A stretch of DNA of 33,759 nucleotides from Ignavibacteria bacterium (lineage in GTDB: Bacteria; Bacteroidota; Ignavibacteria; UBA10030): contig VGWB01000015.1 of NCBI GenBank assembly GCA_016873755.1, forward strand, positions 1 through 33,759. Reading direction: 5' to 3'. The notes beneath the pieces were generated by a model. The model searched no databases. It was not told the DNA's origin and saw only the letters and a program-made list of their open reading frames with translations. The position numbers and the translations under genes were made by a program. This document shows, piece after piece, positions 31,114 through 33,759 of the stretch (positions are counted from its first letter, which is position 1; the number at the start of each line of letters is the position of its first letter).

Positions 31114-31510
31114 TTTCCCGAACGGATGGCTTTGCCGCTATAAGGCTAGAAAAATGTCGTGACAATTTTCTGGTAAAATAGAAAATTGCCGTATTGAAGT
31201 CAAGCGAGGAAGCAAAATTCATGAAGCGCTTAGATACCAACAGAGCTGACAACCATAATCTAACTCAGCACCTTCTCAGCACCGCGCCAGCAGGGCGGGA
31301 TCCCGCCGCGGGGAAAAAGCGCATAGGGCGGCAAGACTTTCGATGAGGAACCAGCCAACCCACTGATGTGTACAGGTCGCGGCCCCACATCGTTCAGCAC
31401 CGCGAGCTTGATTGTTCACGCACTGATAGGTATGTTCTCAAGAAGGCGGCGGCAAGAATCAGTGCAATCGTGCTGTACACACCAGCCACTACCGTTGGGA
31501 GATACGGCCT
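31114..31510. other. Intergenic region, 397 bp
   Basis: Divergent spacer between the DUF4143 ATPase gene (minus) and the PorT-like gene (plus). No gene is supported. It contains the two inverted repeats at 31155-31188, the perfect palindrome GGCGGGATCCCGCC near 31287, a repeated TCAGCACCGCG string (near 31275 and 31395), and a distant inverted repeat TGTGTACAG / CTGTACACA (31367 and 31474). Confidence 0.5.
31155..31188. promoter_or_regulatory. Overlapping inverted repeats before the ATPase gene
   Basis: TGTCGTGACA (31155-31164, perfect palindrome) and CAATTTTCT-N8-AGAAAATTG (31163-31188, perfect 9-bp arms), in a locally AT-rich stretch about 45 bases upstream of the minus-strand ATG at 31113. 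Position suits an operator or promoter region. Confidence 0.4.
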
Positions 31511-32155
31511 ATGAAGAAACTACTCCTTCCATTGATACTGCTCATGCTATCGCAGACAGACGTGAGCAGCGCCCAAGTCATCAAAAGCTGCGGGCTCAAG
31601 TTCGCAATCACGTCCGCTTCACAAACATTCGAATACTCGAACCCTCCGTGGTCCGGCTTTGGCCCAACGACCGTCCGCCGGACTGGCTTCAACATTGGTG
31701 CATTTGTCGAATGGTTTGATATTCCCTATCTCTCGGCAATATCGCAAATCGAGTATGCACAGCGCGGAGTCGGGGAAGAATTCATCATCACGGGTAGCGA
31801 CCCTACCACCGCTGGAACGAAGCATGTCTACACCCGACTTGACTATCTTTCTGTTCCAATTCTGGCAAAACCCATTCTTCCCATGGGAATGGTCAGCCCT
31901 TATCTTCTCGTGGGACCTAGAGCTGACTTCCTTTTGCATTATCAGAAGAATCTGCCGCTCGAAGGGTTCTACAAGGATTTCAAGAAGACGGCCATCGGTG
32001 GCACCATTGGCGTCGGAGTTGAGTCAAGCTCATTGCTGCCAATTCGTCTTTCTGTAGAATCTCGATACAATTTCGACATTTCGAATTCGTTTGACAACGG
32101 CTTTGCCAAAGTTCGAAACAATGCATTCGACTTCTGGTTGGGGGTTGGCTTTTGA
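31511..32155 (+). CDS. PorT-like outer-membrane beta-barrel protein
   Basis: 214 residues, ATG at 31511 with GGGAG about ten bases upstream. Signal peptide 1-21 (ending VSSAQ). The remainder is typical of the small eight-strand barrels of Bacteroidota: GLKFAITSASQTFEYS, GFNIGAFVEWF, ISQIEYAQRGVG, LDYLSVPILAKPIL, PYLLVGPRADFLL, GGTIGVGVESS and the terminal FWLGVGF with Phe. In relatives the LDYLSVPILAK segment is highly conserved. PorT itself belongs to type IX secretion, but this wider family (OMP_b-brl_2) has many uses, so no secretion role is claimed. Confidence 0.85.
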   Translation: MKKLLLPLILLMLSQTDVSSAQVIKSCGLKFAITSASQTFEYSNPPWSGFGPTTVRRTGFNIGAFVEWFDIPYLSAISQIEYAQRGVGEEFIITGSDPTTAGTKHVYTRLDYLSVPILAKPILPMGMVSPYLLVGPRADFLLHYQKNLPLEGFYKDFKKTAIGGTIGVGVESSSLLPIRLSVESRYNFDISNSFDNGFAKVRNNAFDFWLGVGF

Positions 32156-32380
32156 TCTACGGTAGCGCTGGTTGCCGTCTCGCGAAGGATCAATGTGCCC
32201 GCCAGAAAGCGGCGGCATTGCAGCGGGAAAAGGGCAAGAAGAGGAGAAGACTTACCCTCCATCGTTAAGAAGCAAGGCCTATCACACCGATCTGCTGACG
32301 CATCTTCTCTAAACGATGGTGTGGCACTCGATATCTCATTCACCCAGCATCACCATCTTGCGCCAAGGAGGCCAATAGCG

Positions 32381-33619
32381 ATGATAAAAAACGAGACCCA
32401 TTTCGACGGATCTGCACGGGCGACCTTTCGGGTGGCCAGCGGAATGTTGCTTCTGTTCTCCATGTTTCTTCTCGTCTTGAACATCGGATGCAGGAGCGAC
32501 GGTCCTACGACTACCGCATCTGATCCTCAATTGTTAGGTTCCGATGAACAGATGACACTCTATGGCACACCCAACAAGATCCGCGTTGCGCAAGTGCCTG
32601 ATGGCCAGAAGACCATCAGATTCGGCGTCGTGACCGATACGCACATCGACGCAACTACAAGCGATACTAAATGGTGGGGTAGTGATAGGTACGGTTACAA
32701 CAATAGCGACTACATGAATAGAAATAGGAATACGGTTTACGAGATGAACAGACAGCTTCATCCCAACGATTGTCTCGGAGTGGTTCATATAGGAGACATG
32801 ATCGAACAATCACCATCGCAGGATAAATATGCAACCCAACAAGTGATCGCTTTCAGGCAGTTGTACGAAAATGACTATCCAGGACATCATGCTGGCTATA
32901 TTAGGGGAAGGAGCGAAAACTACTCCAACGGCAATAGAGTCAATGTTCCAGTATTCCCGACTGTTGGGAACCACGATTCCCCCGCGCCGGGAAGTTGGCA
33001 TAAACCCGCAGACTACATTAGCGAGCGCGTCAAGGGTGCGCCGGGCATATTGAGTTTCTACGGGAGGGGCAGCTATATTTGGCGGTGGGGTATGTACGTC
33101 TTCATCCAGCTTGGTCTATGGGCTGGGTCGAATGACGTGTGGAACGCCCCTCCTCTCCGCGACAGCGACGTCGACCTGGCTAAGCTCACGTGGTTGAAGG
33201 AGTGGCTGAAGAACAATGTGGGCGACAGCAACCTGGGTATCCTGATTTTCCAGCACTACGGTTTCGGTTGCGGTGAACAGTGGTGGACAAAGGCCATGGA
33301 AACCTCGGAGCTGAATGTGCTGTGTCGCAGGGAAAAGGAAACCGACCCGAGCAATCCATATAATATCATAGGTATTTTTGTTGGGCACCAGCACAATTGG
33401 GGGCAGGACAGAGTGTATGCTGGGAAAGACAGTCTTGGCAAAGATGTCTACTTTGACCAATATCGCTTTCCAGACGTTGGCAAAGACACCGACCACCAAT
33501 ATTTTGGATATGGATACGCCGTCGTCTGGCTCAAAGAGACCCAAATGACAATCGATTGGAGAAATGGCAACAACGGAAAATGGTCGCACATCGAAAAGTC
33601 GATCCACACCGGTCGGTAG
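32381..33619 (+). CDS. Secreted calcineurin-like metallophosphoesterase, possible lipoprotein
   Basis: 412 residues from ATG at 32381 with AGGAGG about ten bases upstream; a longer frame from 32195 lacks this site. N-terminal hydrophobic signal (about 18-36) ends at Cys37 in LNIGC, only a partial lipobox. Metal motifs of the calcineurin-like fold: D86 and H88 (VVTDTHID), D139 (HIGDM), N197 and H198 (GNHD, 196-199), H292 (FQHYGFG), H336/H338 (GHQHN). The order and spacing are standard, though the region between H88 and D139 is enlarged with Asn/Tyr-rich sequence. Substrate unknown; relatives include acid phosphatases and phosphodiesterases. Located 225 bases after the PorT-like gene. Confidence 0.88.
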   Translation: MIKNETHFDGSARATFRVASGMLLLFSMFLLVLNIGCRSDGPTTTASDPQLLGSDEQMTLYGTPNKIRVAQVPDGQKTIRFGVVTDTHIDATTSDTKWWGSDRYGYNNSDYMNRNRNTVYEMNRQLHPNDCLGVVHIGDMIEQSPSQDKYATQQVIAFRQLYENDYPGHHAGYIRGRSENYSNGNRVNVPVFPTVGNHDSPAPGSWHKPADYISERVKGAPGILSFYGRGSYIWRWGMYVFIQLGLWAGSNDVWNAPPLRDSDVDLAKLTWLKEWLKNNVGDSNLGILIFQHYGFGCGEQWWTKAMETSELNVLCRREKETDPSNPYNIIGIFVGHQHNWGQDRVYAGKDSLGKDVYFDQYRFPDVGKDTDHQYFGYGYAVVWLKETQMTIDWRNGNNGKWSHIEKSIHTGR

Positions 33620-33759
33620 GTCACACAGATTTCGCCTGGCCACAAGCGGGAATCTCCAGCCGACGGTGAAGCAGATCAGCGCTGAGAGCCCTGATGTGAA
33701 CCTGCTTGATATGCGGTACGGCACGGGCATACCAACGATTCGATTCTCTTAACAGGAGA
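33620..33759. other. Window tail, possible gene remnant and upstream region of next gene
   Basis: A plus-strand frame runs to TAA at 33750-33752 with plausible but unrecognised C-terminal sequence (SPDVNLLDMRYGTGIPTI), overlapping the end of the phosphoesterase gene. The last bases, AGGAGA, look like a Shine-Dalgarno for a gene that would start just beyond the window. Nothing firmer can be said. Confidence 0.3.

Overview
This window looks like chromosomal DNA of a Gram-negative bacterium. It encodes several outer-membrane beta-barrels, signal-peptide and lipoprotein-like secreted enzymes, a c-type cytochrome/porin pair and a cytochrome bd oxidase. The Bacteroidota/Chlorobiota/Ignavibacteriota assemblage is my best guess. 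The reasons are a PafA-type phosphatase, a PorT-like barrel, long Ycf48/BNR-repeat secreted proteins, and recurrent upstream boxes of the form TATCTTnn that resemble the TAnnTTTG promoter element of that group. This placement is inference. I see no phage, plasmid, IS, CRISPR or tRNA/rRNA.

Layout. 1-2515 (minus): a secreted M28 metallopeptidase, cut by the left edge, with a seven-repeat Ycf48-type propeller inserted inside its catalytic domain and a second repeat block after it. 3063-4069: a small membrane protein and a small exported protein of unknown role. 4302-8329: a divergent phosphate-scavenging pair, PafA-like alkaline phosphatase (minus) and UshA-like 5'-nucleotidase (plus), the latter followed by a P-loop NTPase. 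8526-8835: a decayed retropepsin-like protease gene. 8982-15737: a minus-strand run reading 80-aa protein, DUF1858-like protein, site-2 protease with CBS domains, methyltransferase, tandem-Usp stress protein, transketolase and an organophosphate/phosphate-type MFS transporter.

15812-24645 is the most interesting part. A membrane histidine kinase (minus) and a sigma-54-type NtrC-family response regulator (minus) bracket a divergent locus. On the minus strand lie two small secreted proteins sharing a DGDGICD metal-binding-like motif and an outer-membrane beta-barrel. On the plus strand lie a five-heme cytochrome c554-like protein and a protein that joins one N-terminal heme motif to a porin-like barrel. 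The 447-bp divergent intergenic region carries near-consensus -24/-12-like elements facing both ways, a 19-bp dyad and three TGTCGA repeats. I read this as a candidate two-component-controlled redox or metal-response module at the outer membrane; its function is not shown by the sequence.

24702-28745 (minus): OsmC-like peroxidase, a small membrane protein, cytochrome bd oxidase (cydB, cydA), then an anti-sigma-like zinc-finger protein and a DUF2892 membrane protein. 28846-29684: an ECF sigma factor overlapping its anti-sigma gene. 29678-31113: a short SEC-C zinc-binding ORF and a DUF4143-type ATPase. 31511-33619: a PorT-like outer-membrane barrel and a secreted calcineurin-like phosphoesterase. 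The window ends in a short stretch whose last bases look like a Shine-Dalgarno for a gene beyond the edge.
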